The notes below the pieces were generated by a model. The model made no database searches and was not told the origin of the DNA. It worked only from the letters and a program-made list of their open reading frames with translations. Positions 5,632 through 5,867 of a DNA stretch of 5,867 nt are shown here, piece after piece. A program made the position numbers and the translations under genes. Numbering within the stretch: position 1 is the stretch's first letter; each line of letters opens with the position of its first letter. Source of the DNA: Mobilicoccus sp032100225 (lineage in GTDB: Bacteria; Actinomycetota; Actinomycetes; Actinomycetales; Dermatophilaceae); NCBI GenBank assembly GCA_032100225.1, contig DAMDJY010000185.1, positions 1-5,867 of the forward strand, in the 5' to 3' direction.

Positions 5632-5867
5632 GTGCCGCTGTCCGAGCATGAGCAGAAGCTGCTCGAGCAAATGGAGCGTGCGCTCTATGCCGAGGATCCC
5701 AAGTTTGCGTCCCAGATGAAGGGTCGCAAGGCCGGGGGCCCTCCGCGTCGGCGCCTGCTCATTGGTCTGGGCGTCGCCGTCCTGGGGCTGGCCTGCATCG
5801 TCGCCGCAGTGAGCCTCAGCCTCATCTGGTTGGGCGCCGTCGGTTTCGTCATCATGGTCGCCGGTGT
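5632..5867 (+). CDS. DUF3040 family membrane protein (3' partial)
   Basis: The first 78 codons of a small actinobacterial membrane protein of unknown function, cut by the window edge. The GTG start gives MPLSEHEQKLLEQMERAL, followed by YAEDPKFASQM: the conserved N-terminal amphipathic helix and D-P-x-F element I associate with DUF3040 proteins. A short basic linker (GRKAGGPPRRR, residues 31-41) precedes two closely spaced hydrophobic stretches, about residues 42-60 and 62-78+. Two transmembrane helices with a cytoplasmic N-terminus are therefore likely by the positive-inside rule. It is separated from dinB by 178 nt and a strong hairpin, so it is probably a separate transcription unit. In Actinobacteria such genes often precede mraZ and the dcw cluster. 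Family assignment is by recognition of the N-terminal motif, and the biochemical role is unknown. Confidence 0.85.
   Translation, partial: MPLSEHEQKLLEQMERALYAEDPKFASQMKGRKAGGPPRRRLLIGLGVAVLGLACIVAAVSLSLIWLGAVGFVIMVAG

Noticed and set aside
5528..5719. Short plus-strand frame covering the DUF3040 leader and start
   Set aside because: It overlaps the DUF3040 reading frame out of phase, spans the hairpin, and its product is Arg/Cys/Ser-rich without family features.

Overview
The window comes from a high-GC actinobacterial chromosome, most likely order Micrococcales. This rests on strong G/C preference at third codon positions, GTG starts behind AGGAGG ribosome binding sites, and a DUF3040 membrane-protein gene, a family I know only from Actinobacteria. 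All four recognised genes read on the + strand. No RNA gene, mobile element or CRISPR array was seen.

Layout. (1) 1-3319 is the 5'-truncated 3' portion of a large C-family DNA polymerase gene of the actinobacterial DnaE2/error-prone type. It is interrupted by an N run at 220-373 whose length (154) puts the two halves in different reading frames. (2) 3320-3374 is a short spacer with a possible -10 box, a clear ribosome binding site, and three complementary 6-base segments that can form two mutually exclusive hairpins over the dnaE2 stop codon. (3) 3375-4145 encodes a class I SAM-dependent methyltransferase that resembles the tRNA cmo5U methyltransferase CmoM along most of its length. (4) 4146-4226 is filled almost entirely by four 18-bp tandem repeat units. 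It has no stop codon in the methyltransferase/dinB frame, so one TGA is the only thing separating the two proteins. (5) 4227-5453 is dinB, DNA polymerase IV (Y family), with all catalytic acidic residues. (6) 5454-5631 is a less GC-rich intergenic region with an imperfect 16-bp tandem repeat, a 10-bp palindrome and two hairpins. The larger hairpin stops 7 nt short of the next ribosome binding site. (7) 5632 to the window end is the start of a DUF3040 membrane-protein gene.

Functionally, two polymerases associated with translesion synthesis, DnaE2 (C family) and Pol IV (Y family), flank a putative RNA or small-molecule methyltransferase. Methyltransferase and dinB look co-transcribed. No actinobacterial LexA/SOS box was found in the visible intergenic DNA, so damage induction of this dinB is not supported here. 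DUF3040 genes commonly lie just upstream of mraZ and the division/cell-wall (dcw) cluster in Actinobacteria, so dcw may follow beyond the right edge; that is inference. I see no clear undescribed system. The points most worth a second look are the CmoM-like enzyme in an actinobacterium, the repeat-built open junction between it and dinB, and the structured leader before the DUF3040 gene.
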